Assembly: GCA_026196775.1 (NCBI GenBank)
Contig: JAPHUD010000012.1
Location: 1-64,000 of the forward strand
From: Flavobacteriales bacterium
Lineage (GTDB): Bacteria > Bacteroidota > Bacteroidia > Flavobacteriales_E > Vicingaceae
Reading direction: 5' to 3'
DNA length: 64,000 nucleotides
Shown: piece by piece, positions 7,234-16,969 of the stretch
Layout: each line of letters opens with the position of its first letter
Numbering within the stretch: position 1 is the stretch's first letter
Made by a program: the position numbers and the translations under genes
Notes under the pieces: generated by a model
What the model was told of the DNA's origin: nothing
What the model saw: the letters and a program-made list of their open reading frames with translations, nothing else
Databases searched by the model: none

Positions 7234-9606
7234 TTAAAAACTAAAGTTCCACGATATGGAAGGGATAATCCCAAATAATGAAACTTGTTTCGCTTTAATA
7301 TCTAAACTGCCATTATAAACATTTCCTTCGTTAGAGAAGTATATGAAATAAGGGTTTTTTCTGTTGTAAAGATTGTAAATAGAGAAATTCCAGCTCGATT
7401 TAAACTTTTTTGTTTCTTTTCCTTTTAATGTCAATGCAATATCCATTCTATGGAAAGCCTCCATTCTGTATGAATTTCTTTCACCATATTGATTTACAAT
7501 TCTTCCTTCTATAATATAACGAGCTACAGGAAGTGTTAATGCATTTCCTGAAGCATACACCCAAGTTGCTCCTAAAATTAAACGGTCGGAAATTTCATAA
7601 TTGAAAACTACAGATGCATCATGCCTTCTATCATATCTTGGATAAAATGGTTTTCCATTGTTCAAATCATCAAATTGTCTTTTTGTCCAAGCTAATGTGT
7701 AACCTATCCAGCCATTAAATTTACCTACTTTTTTCTTTAAGAAAAACTCAGCACCATACGACCAACCTTTACCAAAAGTAAGGTTGTTATCTACATTTGT
7801 TCCCCCATCATCTTGTGGCATTACTCCATCTTTATATTCTACTTGGTTTTTCATATCTTTATAATACACTTCAATAGATGTTTCCCATTTGTTTTTAAAA
7901 ATATTTCTAAAATAACCTAGAGCATATTGTGTGGAGAATTGAGGTTTAGTTACTTCAGTACTCGGAATCCACTGGTCTGTAGGTAAGGAAACCGAAGCTA
8001 AACTAGCTAAATGAATGTATTGGTAATTTTGTGTAAACGAAGCTTTAACAGAAGCTTTTTCATTAAAAGCATAACGGGTAATAAATCTTGGCTCCAATCC
8101 TTGATATAATTTTACGGTTTCGCCTTTGCTATACTCAACAGTATCTATAGGAGCACCTCTTTCATCATTATTATAGCGTTTAAATGGGCCAATGTGTTGG
8201 TAAACTGTATATCTTAATCCAGGTTGAATTTTCAATTTCTCACTAATATCCCATTCATCAGAAACATACAACGCACCTTCGTTGGCATAATTAATAATTA
8301 CATCTCCTGTGTTAAATTCAACATCTGCAGAGCTTACTTCGGCACTATTGGGAGTAAATCTATGAAAAGTGTAAGCGCCTCCAAACTTTATTTTATGCAG
8401 GATGGATGGTAAATAAGTGTAGTCTGCTTTTAAATTGTAATCGGTAATTCCTGAGTATAACCCAAATTCAAATTGGTCTTGTTTGGCAAGGACTTTAAAT
8501 CTATAATCTGTAAAAGAAGCAGTAACATCTCCATAAAATTCATCATTAAAAATATGACTCCATTTTAGAGCAACTATACTGTTACCCCAAGGTGTATTTA
8601 ACTCAAAACCATCATCAGAATTTTTAAAAGTAAACACATCTCTACCTAAATAACCACTTAAACTTAATTTATCTTTTGAGGATAATATATAGTTGAATTT
8701 AGCATTAAAATCATAGAAATAATAGTTACTTCCTTTAAATTTTGAGGAATCGCTAACAAAAGGTTGTGCTAAATCTCCGGCATAAGTTCTTCTGGCAGAA
8801 ACCAAAAAAGCGGCTGTATCTTTTTTTATTGGTCCTTGCACTGTTAATCTGGAAGAAATTACACCTATTCCGCCATCAACTTTAAATTTTTTCATATCCC
8901 CATTATTCATGGAAATATCTAAAACAGAAGACAGCCTTCCTCCATACTCAGCAGGCATTCCACCTTTTACCAATTTAACTTCATCAATAGCATCTGCATT
9001 AAAAACTGAAAAAAAACCAAATAAATGGGATGCATTATAAACAGTAGCTCCATCAAGCAAAATTAAGTTTTGATCAGGTCCACCACCTCTAACATAAAAT
9101 CCGGAGTTTCCTTCACCTGCATTTTGCACTCCTGGTAACAACTGAATAGTTTTTAGCACATCTACCTCACCAAAAATAGCAGGTAAGGTTTTTACTTTAT
9201 CCATTTTTAATTCCACTGTACTCATAACAGCTTCATCAGTATTCTGATTTTCTTTTTCACCAACCACAGTAAACTCTTCGGTAGTAATTACAGCGGGTTC
9301 AATTTTGCTGTTAATTTTAGTGTTTTTATTAAGTACTAAAGGAATTTCTTGTTCGTTAAAACCTATATATGAAATTACTAAGGTATAATTACCTTTAGAA
9401 AGGGTTAAGGTATAAAAACCTTTTTCATTAGTTGCTGTTCCTTTACGGGTTTCTTTAATGTAAACTGTAGCACCAACAGCGGGTTCGTTGGTTGATGCGT
9501 CTACAATAGTTCCACTAACTGTATAGTTTTGTGCTGTTATATTGTTATTGTTAGCACTTAAAAGCAACATTACACTTAATAAAACTAGCAACCAAAAACC
9601 TCTCAT
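7234..9606 (-). CDS. TonB-dependent receptor with N-terminal carboxypeptidase-like domain
   Basis: A 790-aa outer-membrane receptor. A signal peptide (1-25) is followed by a CarboxypepD_reg-like domain (~26-110, VSGTIVDASTNEPAVGATV), a plug domain (~125-235, with GFYVRGGGPDQNLILLDGA) and a long beta-barrel ending in the aromatic residues WNFSF. The family imports siderophores, metals, vitamins or oligomers using TonB energy. It lacks a SusD partner and pairs with DUF4249 instead, so an iron or small-molecule role is as likely as glycan uptake. A -7 box at 9625-9632 lies just before the ATG. Confidence 0.92.
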   Translation of the reverse strand: MRGFWLLVLLSVMLLLSANNNNITAQNYTVSGTIVDASTNEPAVGATVYIKETRKGTATNEKGFYTLTLSKGNYTLVISYIGFNEQEIPLVLNKNTKINSKIEPAVITTEEFTVVGEKENQNTDEAVMSTVELKMDKVKTLPAIFGEVDVLKTIQLLPGVQNAGEGNSGFYVRGGGPDQNLILLDGATVYNASHLFGFFSVFNADAIDEVKLVKGGMPAEYGGRLSSVLDISMNNGDMKKFKVDGGIGVISSRLTVQGPIKKDTAAFLVSARRTYAGDLAQPFVSDSSKFKGSNYYFYDFNAKFNYILSSKDKLSLSGYLGRDVFTFKNSDDGFELNTPWGNSIVALKWSHIFNDEFYGDVTASFTDYRFKVLAKQDQFEFGLYSGITDYNLKADYTYLPSILHKIKFGGAYTFHRFTPNSAEVSSADVEFNTGDVIINYANEGALYVSDEWDISEKLKIQPGLRYTVYQHIGPFKRYNNDERGAPIDTVEYSKGETVKLYQGLEPRFITRYAFNEKASVKASFTQNYQYIHLASLASVSLPTDQWIPSTEVTKPQFSTQYALGYFRNIFKNKWETSIEVYYKDMKNQVEYKDGVMPQDDGGTNVDNNLTFGKGWSYGAEFFLKKKVGKFNGWIGYTLAWTKRQFDDLNNGKPFYPRYDRRHDASVVFNYEISDRLILGATWVYASGNALTLPVARYIIEGRIVNQYGERNSYRMEAFHRMDIALTLKGKETKKFKSSWNFSIYNLYNRKNPYFIYFSNEGNVYNGSLDIKAKQVSLFGIIPSISWNFSF

Positions 9607-9624
9607 TTTAATTTAATTAGGCGA

Positions 9625-9632
9625 CAAATTTA
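9625..9632 (-). promoter_or_regulatory. -7 promoter box of the receptor/DUF4249 operon
   Basis: CAAATTTA on the plus strand (TAAATTTG on the minus strand), an exact consensus match 19 bases upstream of the receptor ATG. Confidence 0.55.
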
Positions 9633-9694
9633 CCTATTAAAGTGGTTGTTATAAGTAAGAAGGAGTGTTTTATTTTTGTTAAATTATATTAAAA

Positions 9695-10552
9695 TTAATG
9701 TGTTTTAGTCATTGTACTTGGAGTGCAAATTACAAAGTCAGCTATGCCAATACTTTCTGCTGACAAAGAATCTAACTTGTCCTGTTCTACAGCAGCTATG
9801 GTAACTATTTTTAAGCCACCTTTTTCTTGATTTAAATACCAACTTATTCCCTCAAAATTATTAGAGTGGTAAGTGCCGTTGTAATGGATAAATGTCTGAC
9901 CTTTTTTCCAATTTTTTAAAATAAAGTGAGCCATGGTAGCATCTTTTATGGCTTGAGCTTTTGGCAAGTTTTCACCTCCGTGCCCTCCTGCCATTTCTAC
10001 CATTTTTTGGTAGCCAGGTAAATCTTTATCATAAGCAATTGGTAGTGGAGCAATAAACTGTCTCCCCTTATCTGTTAAGCTGTTTAATGGTCCAAAACCG
10101 TCTTTATAAACCATATTGGCATATCTTCTAGGAATATTGGTGGCAATAAACCCCAATTGATATTTTAATGCATAATCCATTAATGGTTGATAATCAGTTT
10201 TGTTATTTGGCCAAAGTTTCATTTCTTTAGCAAAAGTTTTATAATCATACTTGCCAGATAAGTATTCATTAATAATCATTTGGTCATCTGCTTCAAACAT
10301 TTCTGCTCCTAAAACAATATCTTGATTAATTTGCTGATGAACATCTTTAGTTAATTCTAATTGAAGCCAATGATTAATCGGATTATTATGTAATTCTCCG
10401 AAAAGAATAATATCAGCTTCTTCAGTAGCTTTTAAAAGCTTTTTATAGTTGGTTTTTTTACCTTTTTCGTTAAATAGTTCATAAGCAGGTTTATCGCTTA
10501 TAAATGAAAACGATACCAATACTGTTAATAGATAGATCCATTTCTTTTCCAT
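9695..10552 (-). CDS. ChaN-like haem-binding/iron-regulated protein
   Basis: A 285-aa exported protein with a hydrophobic N terminus (residues 6-18). It carries the ChaN-family hallmarks FGELHNN (Glu53, His55), LGAEMFEADDQ (~81-91), ATNIPRRYANMV and a later HYNGTYHSNN. ChaN proteins bind haem and belong to the same superfamily as erythromycin esterase and TraB-like proteins; some are iron-regulated. It lies 89 bases upstream of the receptor on the same strand but has its own -7 box at 10572-10579. A link to uptake by the receptor is plausible. No lipobox cysteine is visible. Confidence 0.8.
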   Translation of the reverse strand: MEKKWIYLLTVLVSFSFISDKPAYELFNEKGKKTNYKKLLKATEEADIILFGELHNNPINHWLQLELTKDVHQQINQDIVLGAEMFEADDQMIINEYLSGKYDYKTFAKEMKLWPNNKTDYQPLMDYALKYQLGFIATNIPRRYANMVYKDGFGPLNSLTDKGRQFIAPLPIAYDKDLPGYQKMVEMAGGHGGENLPKAQAIKDATMAHFILKNWKKGQTFIHYNGTYHSNNFEGISWYLNQEKGGLKIVTIAAVEQDKLDSLSAESIGIADFVICTPSTMTKTH

Positions 10553-10571
10553 AGTTATATTTTTAAGGGTG

Positions 10572-10579
10572 CAAATATA
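10572..10579 (-). promoter_or_regulatory. -7 promoter box of the ChaN-like gene
   Basis: CAAATATA on the plus strand, TATATTTG on the minus strand, 20 bases before the ATG at 10552. Confidence 0.55.
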
Positions 10580-10651
10580 AAAAGTAATAATATTATAAAT
10601 GACGTATAAAATCTTCTTTTTGAAAGCTTTATCTTTATTTAAGATTCCAAT

Positions 10652-11641
10652 TTATTCTACTATCTGATGTTTTTTATTTGAAGCTACATTGTCTAAATTC
10701 CAAGCTATTTGTTGAACAAAAGGTTTAACCCTTACATCGCAATCAACTTTTGTGCAAATCTCGCACGATTTAGGTTTACAATAATCCGAATGTACAAATA
10801 ACTCTATATTATTTCCATATTTTTTTTGAATTAATGCCTCAATAGCATCAACTTCTTCATGAGCTTCTTTTACATTTAGATACCATGGCACAGTTAAATG
10901 ACAATCAATATGTAACCTACTTCCAAACTTTATAATCCTTAAATTATGTAAATCTATCCAATTAGGAACCCTATTCTCATTTAGCGTTGCTACCATATTT
11001 TTGAGCAGTTGTGTGTCTGCTTCATCCATAATCCCTGCTACAGATTGTCTTAAAATCTTAATTCCAGTAAAGATAATAATAATTCCAAAAACCATTGCAA
11101 AGACACTATCTAACCAATAGATTGATGTTGTTTTAATAATAACTAACCCAATTATCACGCCCAGAGTAGTATAAGTATCAGAAATTAAATGTTTACCACT
11201 AGAAATTAAAGCAATGGAATTGTTTTTCTTTCCTTTTTTAACTGCTAAATAGCCTACAATAAAATTAGTTAACCCTGCAAAAACAATCAACAGAATACCT
11301 AAATCTATTTGTTTAATTTCTTGTGGATTGATGATGTGATTAATTGCTTCAAAAATTACCCATACCCCTGCAAATGCAATCATTACACCTTCAATTCCAG
11401 CAGAAATAAATTCTACTTTCCCATGTCCATAAGGATGATTGCTATCTTTTGGTTGAGCGGAGAGATATAAACTATATAGCCCAATAAATGCTGCAATAAC
11501 GTTCACTATTCCTTCCAAAGCATCGGTTAGTATAGCAACAGAATCGGTAATGTACCAAGCAGCTAATTTAATAGCCAATAGCACTATCCCAACAAAGGCA
11601 ACAATTTTCTGAAAGTTATAATTTTCTCTTTCTATTGGCAT
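10652..11641 (-). CDS. Cation diffusion facilitator (CDF) metal transporter
   Basis: A 329-aa inner-membrane protein with about six membrane helices and the CDF hallmarks TDALEGIVNV in helix 2, HPYGHGKVEF after it and SGKHLISDTYTT in helix 5. A cytoplasmic C-terminal domain follows (LRIIKFGSRLHIDCHLTVPW). CDF proteins export Zn, Fe, Mn or Co in exchange for protons. The tail has four cysteines in YCKPKSCEICTKVDC, a likely extra metal site. The gene overlaps the upstream DinB-like gene by 10 bp, so they are probably co-transcribed. The metal is not determined. Confidence 0.9.
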   Translation of the reverse strand: MPIERENYNFQKIVAFVGIVLLAIKLAAWYITDSVAILTDALEGIVNVIAAFIGLYSLYLSAQPKDSNHPYGHGKVEFISAGIEGVMIAFAGVWVIFEAINHIINPQEIKQIDLGILLIVFAGLTNFIVGYLAVKKGKKNNSIALISSGKHLISDTYTTLGVIIGLVIIKTTSIYWLDSVFAMVFGIIIIFTGIKILRQSVAGIMDEADTQLLKNMVATLNENRVPNWIDLHNLRIIKFGSRLHIDCHLTVPWYLNVKEAHEEVDAIEALIQKKYGNNIELFVHSDYCKPKSCEICTKVDCDVRVKPFVQQIAWNLDNVASNKKHQIVE

Positions 11642-12150
11642 AAATATTTTTCGTGTAAAATATTAATGTGATGTTGTTGATGTCCTGCAATTACAAAACC
11701 TATTCCTAATACAGATAATTTATTATTGTTCATTACCCCTACTTTATTGAGCATGTTCTCGTCAAAACTCTTAAATAAAAGAATAGTAGCTTTTCTAACA
11801 GCAAAATACTCTTTTCTTAAGCTCTTTAAACTTCTATTGTTAGCATTAGAATGAGTTACATACTCATCGTGATTATATCCTGGTAAAGCTGCTTGTTCAT
11901 TTCTTGCAAAGCATAAAGCTCTGTAATTAAAAATTCGTTCTGTATCTATAATATGAAGTAGCATTTCTTTAATAGTCCATTTATCTTCAGCATACTTATA
12001 AGTAGTATTTTCTTCATTTAATTCTTTACATAATTTTTTAAATTTTTTTGTAGATGTTTTTAAAGCAGTTATTATATCTTCTTCTTCAACCATGCTTATA
12101 TAATTTTTAAAATAGGCAGCAAAATCAGCTGAAATCAGTTCTTCTTTCAT
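11632..12150 (-). CDS. DinB/YfiT-like four-helix protein
   Basis: A 172-aa protein of the DinB superfamily. The expected metal-binding histidines are visible: His66 in MLLHIIDTER and the C-terminal pair in GHQQHHINIL (~157-161). The motif WTIKEMLLHIIDTERIFNYR is typical of DinB_2 members. Most such proteins are metal-dependent hydrolases or thiol transferases of unknown substrate. It leads a two-gene unit with the CDF transporter through a 10-bp overlap. ATG start at 12150. Confidence 0.8.
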   Translation of the reverse strand: MKEELISADFAAYFKNYISMVEEEDIITALKTSTKKFKKLCKELNEENTTYKYAEDKWTIKEMLLHIIDTERIFNYRALCFARNEQAALPGYNHDEYVTHSNANNRSLKSLRKEYFAVRKATILLFKSFDENMLNKVGVMNNNKLSVLGIGFVIAGHQQHHINILHEKYLCQ

Positions 12151-12220
12151 ATTTAATTTTAGATTAATTTATTTTTTATAAAAGTAACATAAATCCTTTT
12201 AAAAATAAATGAATAAAACC

Positions 12221-12228
12221 TATTTTTG
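12221..12228 (+). promoter_or_regulatory. -7 promoter box of the phosphohexomutase gene
   Basis: TATTTTTG, an exact TAnnTTTG match 22 bases before the ATG at 12250. A TTG at 12226 that extends the reading frame lies inside this box and therefore cannot be the start codon. Confidence 0.6.
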
Positions 12229-12249
12229 AAACCCATTAAAATAAAAAAG

Positions 12250-13662
12250 ATGTATAAAATTAAATTTGGAACAGACGGATGGAGAGCCATCATTGCTAAA
12301 GAATATACCGTAGATAATTTACTTAGAGTTGTTTTAGGGACTACTGCTTGGTTAAAACAAAGAACTAGTTCTCCTTCTATCGTACTCGGACATGATTGTC
12401 GTTTTGCAGGAGAATTATTTGCAGAATGTGCTGCCAAAGTATTTGCTGCTAATGGCGTTAAGGTATATTTAGCAAAAGGACCGGTTAGTACACCAATGGT
12501 AAGTTTAGGCGCTTTTAAGCAAAAAACTTCATTAGGAATTATTTTAACAGCATCGCACAATCCGCCATCTTATGCAGGTTTTAAATTGAAAGGTTCATTT
12601 GGAGGTCCATTACTTCCTAAAGAAATTCAAGAGGTAGAAGATTTAATCCCAGACAATAATAATGTTGATATAGATAGTTTACAGTTAGAAGACTTTGTGC
12701 AATCAGGAATGATAGAATACATTGATTTAGAGACAATGTATGTTAACCACGTTGAAGAAAATTTCGATATGCAAGCTATTCGTAACTCAAATATGAATTT
12801 TGCCTTCGATGCCATGTATGGTTCTGCTCAGGACGTAATGAGAAGGTTAATGCCAGACATTGACTTTTTACATTGTGAACATAACCCTGGTTTTAATGGT
12901 ACGCCACCAGAGCCTATTCATAGAAATTTACAAGAGTTTTCTGATTTAATAAAATTATCTGACGGAGAAATAGATTGCGGGTTAGCTACCGATGGTGATG
13001 GCGATAGAATTGGTTTATATAACAGTAAAGGTGTTTTTATAGATTCTCATCATATTGTATTGTTATTAATTAAATACTTGGTTGAAGAGAAAAAACAAAC
13101 AGGAAAAGTGGTTATTTCATTTTCTTTAAGTCCTAAAATTCAAAAAATGTGCGAACATTACGGTTTAGATTATGAAGTGGTAAAAATTGGATTTAAACAT
13201 ATTGCCGGTATTATGCTCGAAGAAGATGTTTTATTAGGTGGAGAAGAATCAGGAGGAATTGCAATAAAAGGTCATATTCCTGAAAGAGATGGTATTTGGA
13301 TGGGATTAGTAATTTGGGAATACATGGTAAAATCTGGTAAAACCTTAGATGAATTAATTGAAGAAGTATATAAAATTGTTGGTGCTTTTAAATATGAAAG
13401 AATTGATTTACACTTAAAAGAAGAAGATAAATTACGTATTGTAGCCAATTGTGAGAAAGGAGTTTACACTTCTTTTGGTGATTTAGAAGTAAGAAAAGTA
13501 GAAACCATAGATGGTTTTAAATATTTCTTTGATAATGACGAATGGGTAATGATTAGAGCCTCTGGTACCGAACCTGTTTTAAGAACTTATGCAGGAGCAG
13601 AAACCAATGAAGCTGCTTTTAAGTTATTAGAAAAAACGCATCAAACTATTAATAATAATTAA
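12250..13662 (+). CDS. Phosphoglucomutase/phosphomannomutase family protein
   Basis: A 470-aa alpha-D-phosphohexomutase. It has the N-terminal FGTDGWRAII, the catalytic serine loop TASHNPPSYAG (~100), the metal-binding loop TDGDGDRIG (~249), the sugar-recognition loop GGEESGGI and the phosphate-binding RASGTEPVLRTY. It interconverts hexose 1- and 6-phosphates in glycogen, cell-wall or nucleotide-sugar metabolism. I chose ATG 12250 because the frame extension to 12226 starts inside the promoter and MYKIKFGTDGWR is the usual family start. rnhB follows after 6 bases, so the two are likely one transcript. Confidence 0.93.
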   Translation: MYKIKFGTDGWRAIIAKEYTVDNLLRVVLGTTAWLKQRTSSPSIVLGHDCRFAGELFAECAAKVFAANGVKVYLAKGPVSTPMVSLGAFKQKTSLGIILTASHNPPSYAGFKLKGSFGGPLLPKEIQEVEDLIPDNNNVDIDSLQLEDFVQSGMIEYIDLETMYVNHVEENFDMQAIRNSNMNFAFDAMYGSAQDVMRRLMPDIDFLHCEHNPGFNGTPPEPIHRNLQEFSDLIKLSDGEIDCGLATDGDGDRIGLYNSKGVFIDSHHIVLLLIKYLVEEKKQTGKVVISFSLSPKIQKMCEHYGLDYEVVKIGFKHIAGIMLEEDVLLGGEESGGIAIKGHIPERDGIWMGLVIWEYMVKSGKTLDELIEEVYKIVGAFKYERIDLHLKEEDKLRIVANCEKGVYTSFGDLEVRKVETIDGFKYFFDNDEWVMIRASGTEPVLRTYAGAETNEAAFKLLEKTHQTINNN

Positions 13663-13668
13663 ACCGTT

Positions 13669-14274
13669 TTGTTAGCTTCATCTTACCAAAAAAAACTTAT
13701 TGAAGCTGGTTGTGATGAAGCAGGCAGGGGTTGTCTTGCAGGTCCTGTTTATGCAGCAGCTGTTATTTTACCTATAGATTACAAAAACAGCTTGCTTAAT
13801 GATTCCAAAAAGCTTTCTGAAAAAAATAGAAATCAACTCCGCATTGAAATTGAAAAAGATGCCATAGCTTTTGGTATTGGTATTGTCGATAATGAAAAAA
13901 TTGATGAAATTAACATCTTAAAAGCATCTTTTTTGGCAATGCATTTGGCTGTTCAGCAACTTAACACAGCTCCCGAGTTACTTTTAATTGACGGAAATAG
14001 ATTTACTCCTTACCCTTCTATTCCACACAAATGTATAATAAAAGGAGATGCTAAATTTTTATCTATAGCTGCTGCTTCGGTATTAGCAAAAACTTACAGG
14101 GATGAGTTTTTAGAAAAAATGCACCAAGAATTTCCTGTTTATGATTGGAGCAAAAACAAAGCTTATCCCACAAAAAAACACCGAGAAAGTATTATTAAAT
14201 ATGGTATTACTTCTTATCACAGGAAATCGTTCAACTTATTTCCTAGACAACAAAGGTTAGACTTAGAGTTTTAA
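13669..14274 (+). CDS. rnhB: Ribonuclease HII
   Basis: A 201-aa RNase HII that removes ribonucleotides and RNA primers from DNA-RNA hybrids. Motif I is GCDEAGRGCLAGPVYAA (Asp16, Glu17), followed by LLIDGNRF with the next acidic residue, then KGDAKFLSIAAASVLAKTYRD with the last. Full family length. The start is a TTG (13669), since no ATG or GTG lies between it and motif I; MLASSY is also a familiar family beginning. The end overlaps the convergent fumarylacetoacetase gene by 4 bp. Confidence 0.93.
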   Translation: MLASSYQKKLIEAGCDEAGRGCLAGPVYAAAVILPIDYKNSLLNDSKKLSEKNRNQLRIEIEKDAIAFGIGIVDNEKIDEINILKASFLAMHLAVQQLNTAPELLLIDGNRFTPYPSIPHKCIIKGDAKFLSIAAASVLAKTYRDEFLEKMHQEFPVYDWSKNKAYPTKKHRESIIKYGITSYHRKSFNLFPRQQRLDLEF

Positions 14275-15527
14275 ACAGTTGGTAATACCTTAGTTCTTAC
14301 TTCACCAAAACCAACTCTAACACCATTTTTTTGTGCAAAACCACGCATAATAACGGTATCGTTATCTAAAATAAATTTACGTTCAGAACCATCGGTCATA
14401 GCAACACTTTTACTTCCTTTCCAAGAAATTTCTAACATAGAACCATAAGCAGACTCATCATTTCCTGAAATTGTTCCCGATGCCATCATATCTCCGGCTT
14501 TTATATTACAACCATTAACGGTGTGGTGAGCCAATTGTTGGTTCATGTTCCAATACATGTATTTATAATTGGAATTAGAAACTACTTTTTCCTTCGTATT
14601 TTCAGGTTGAATAGCTACTTCTAAATTAATGTCGATGTGTTTATTTCCTTCATATTGTAAGTAATCAAACACTTTTGGTTCTTGTACGGGACCTGAAACT
14701 CTGAAAGGCTCAAGAGCATCTAAAGTTACTATCCATGGTGAAATAGAGGAAGCAAAGTTTTTAGCTAAAAATGGCCCTAGTGGCACATATTCCCACTTTT
14801 GTATATCTCTAGCACTCCAATCATTAAAAATACACATCCCAAAAATGTAATCGTCTGCTTCTTTTGTAGATATAGATTGACCCAAGGCTTTTCCATTGTA
14901 AGTAACAAAAGCCATTTCCAACTCAAAATCTAATAATTTACATGGACCAAACACCGGAGGTTCATTATTATTTGGTTTTTGCTGACCTTTTGGTCGGTGT
15001 ATGGGTGTTCCTGAAACTACAATTGAAGATGACCTTCCGTGGTAACCAACAGGAATATGTTTCCAGTTTGGAAGTAAAGCATTGTTTGGATCTCTAAACA
15101 TGCAGCCAACATTATAAGCATGTTGTTCACTGGAATAAAAATCGGTATAATCTCCAACTCTAACAGGCATTAACATTTCTACTTCACTAATAGTATGCAA
15201 GGCTGACTTAATTCCATCATTTTCTTTATTCGCTGCATTTTCATGACTAAAAATAGCTGAAATTTCATCCCTAACCTGACGGGTAAACGATTTACCTAGT
15301 TTTATAAACTTATTTAATTTATATGATTTAAACACATCTGAATCTACATCAAAATAACCTAGTTTAGCAAGTTTGTGAAGATTAATTACGGTATCTCCAA
15401 TTCTACTGGCTACAAACACTTGCTTACCTGATTTTGCCACACCAAAAGGTATATTCTGAATAGGAAAATCACTGTTTTCAGGTACTTCTATCCAGCTTTT
15501 TAATTCCGAGTTGTTTGCTTTAATCAT
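14271..15527 (-). CDS. fahA: Fumarylacetoacetase
   Basis: A 418-aa enzyme that cleaves fumarylacetoacetate to fumarate and acetoacetate, the last step of tyrosine/homogentisate breakdown. Recognisable motifs: DYTDFYSSEQHAYNVGCMFR, VGYHGRSSSIVVSGT, LLDFELEMAFV (metal-binding acidic residues) and FNDWSARDIQKWEYVPLGPF. Length matches family members of about 420 aa. It starts 16 bases after the glyA stop and has no clear promoter of its own, so it is probably the second gene of a glyA-fahA unit. No other tyrosine-catabolism gene is in the window. Confidence 0.95.
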   Translation of the reverse strand: MIKANNSELKSWIEVPENSDFPIQNIPFGVAKSGKQVFVASRIGDTVINLHKLAKLGYFDVDSDVFKSYKLNKFIKLGKSFTRQVRDEISAIFSHENAANKENDGIKSALHTISEVEMLMPVRVGDYTDFYSSEQHAYNVGCMFRDPNNALLPNWKHIPVGYHGRSSSIVVSGTPIHRPKGQQKPNNNEPPVFGPCKLLDFELEMAFVTYNGKALGQSISTKEADDYIFGMCIFNDWSARDIQKWEYVPLGPFLAKNFASSISPWIVTLDALEPFRVSGPVQEPKVFDYLQYEGNKHIDINLEVAIQPENTKEKVVSNSNYKYMYWNMNQQLAHHTVNGCNIKAGDMMASGTISGNDESAYGSMLEISWKGSKSVAMTDGSERKFILDNDTVIMRGFAQKNGVRVGFGEVRTKVLPTV

Positions 15528-15542
15528 AGTTTTAATATTTTT

Positions 15543-16820
15543 TTAGTTTTCTCCTTTAAAAAGAGGGTATTGCTCCATTAAATTATTTATTTCCTCTCTT
15601 ACGTTAGCAATGGTTTTTTCATCTTTATGCGTAATTACCAAATCCATCCAATCTACAATTTTAATCATATCTTCTTCCATCAAACCTCTTGTGGTAACGG
15701 CTGCCGTTCCTACTCTAATTCCTGAGGTAACAAACGGAGATTTATCATCAAAAGGCACCATATTTTTGTTAACAGTAATATCTGCCTCCACCAATAAGTT
15801 CTCGGCTTCTTTTCCGGTAATGTTTTTAGAACGCAAATCAATTAGCATACAGTGATTGTCTGTTCCACCAGAAACAACACCATAGCCTCTTTTCATTAAT
15901 TCATCAGCCATCACTTTGGCATTTTTTATTACTTGCTGACAATAACTCATATATTCTTCCGACAATGCTTCTTTAAAAGCTACAGCCTTAGCTGCAATAA
16001 CATGTTCTAACGGTCCACCTTGTGTACCTGGAAAAACTGCTCCATCTAACATAGCCGACATCATTTTAATCTCTCCTTTTGGAGTTTTTATTCCCCATGG
16101 ATTTTCAAAATCTTGTCCCATCATAATTAAACCACCTCTTGGTCCTCTAAGGGTTTTGTGTGTAGTTGTAGTAACTACATGACAATGAGGTAGCGGGTCG
16201 TTTAATAAGCCTCTAGCAATTAAGCCGGAAGGATGCGAAATATCTGCTAACAATAAAGCACCTACTTTATCGGCTAATTTCCTCATGCGTTCATAATCCC
16301 AATCGCGAGAATAAGCAGAAGCCCCAGCAATAATTAATTGAGGTTTTTCTTCTAAAGCAATTTTTTCCATTGCTTCATAATCAACTCTTCCACTTGTTTT
16401 ATCTACTCCATAAAATGAAGTTTCATATAATTTTCCTGAAAAATTTACCGGAGAGCCATGCGTTAAATGTCCACCATGCGACAAGTCGAAACCAAGAATT
16501 TTATCTCCAGGTTTTAATACTGCCAACATAACGGCTGCATTAGCTTGCGACCCTGAATGAGGTTGCACATTTACCCATGCTGCATTAAATAATTCTTTTG
16601 CTCTGTCTATTGCCAACTGCTCAATTTCATCCACTACTTCGCAACCTCCATAATAACGCTTAAAAGGTAAGCCTTCAGCATACTTATTGGTTAGTACACT
16701 TCCCATAGCTTGCATTACCTGAGAACTAACATAATTTTCTGAAGCAATTAACTCCACACCTACACTTTGGCGGTGTTCTTCTTCTTGAATTAAATCAAAA
16801 ATAACGGTATCCTTTATCAT
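15543..16820 (-). CDS. glyA: Serine hydroxymethyltransferase
   Basis: A 425-aa PLP enzyme that converts serine and tetrahydrofolate to glycine and methylene-THF. Visible motifs: [10 protein letters not shown] near the N terminus, [25 protein letters not shown], and the PLP lysine in [16 protein letters not shown] (~223). The frame can be extended to 16850, but that codon is the TTG inside the -7 box at 16848-16855, so I use the ATG at 16820 ([11 protein letters not shown]). It supplies one-carbon units also needed by thyA at 23892. Fumarylacetoacetase follows in the same direction. Confidence 0.95.
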   Translation of the reverse strand: MIKDTVIFDLIQEEEHRQSVGVELIASENYVSSQVMQAMGSVLTNKYAEGLPFKRYYGGCEVVDEIEQLAIDRAKELFNAAWVNVQPHSGSQANAAVMLAVLKPGDKILGFDLSHGGHLTHGSPVNFSGKLYETSFYGVDKTSGRVDYEAMEKIALEEKPQLIIAGASAYSRDWDYERMRKLADKVGALLLADISHPSGLIARGLLNDPLPHCHVVTTTTHKTLRGPRGGLIMMGQDFENPWGIKTPKGEIKMMSAMLDGAVFPGTQGGPLEHVIAAKAVAFKEALSEEYMSYCQQVIKNAKVMADELMKRGYGVVSGGTDNHCMLIDLRSKNITGKEAENLLVEADITVNKNMVPFDDKSPFVTSGIRVGTAAVTTRGLMEEDMIKIVDWMDLVITHKDEKTIANVREEINNLMEQYPLFKGEN

Positions 16821-16847
16821 TAATAACAGCTTAAATAAATATTGCTG

Positions 16848-16855
16848 CAAAGGTA
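16848..16855 (-). promoter_or_regulatory. -7 promoter box of glyA
   Basis: CAAAGGTA on the plus strand, TACCTTTG on the minus strand. It predicts a leader of about 20 bases before the ATG at 16820. Confidence 0.6.
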
Positions 16856-16969
16856 TAAATATTTTGATGCGATATAAAGTTTATAACTTCATTTATATAA
16901 AGAAAAAAATACAAAAATAAATTAAGCAGCTAAAGTGCTTTTATTTACATAGAAAACTAAAAAAGCTTC

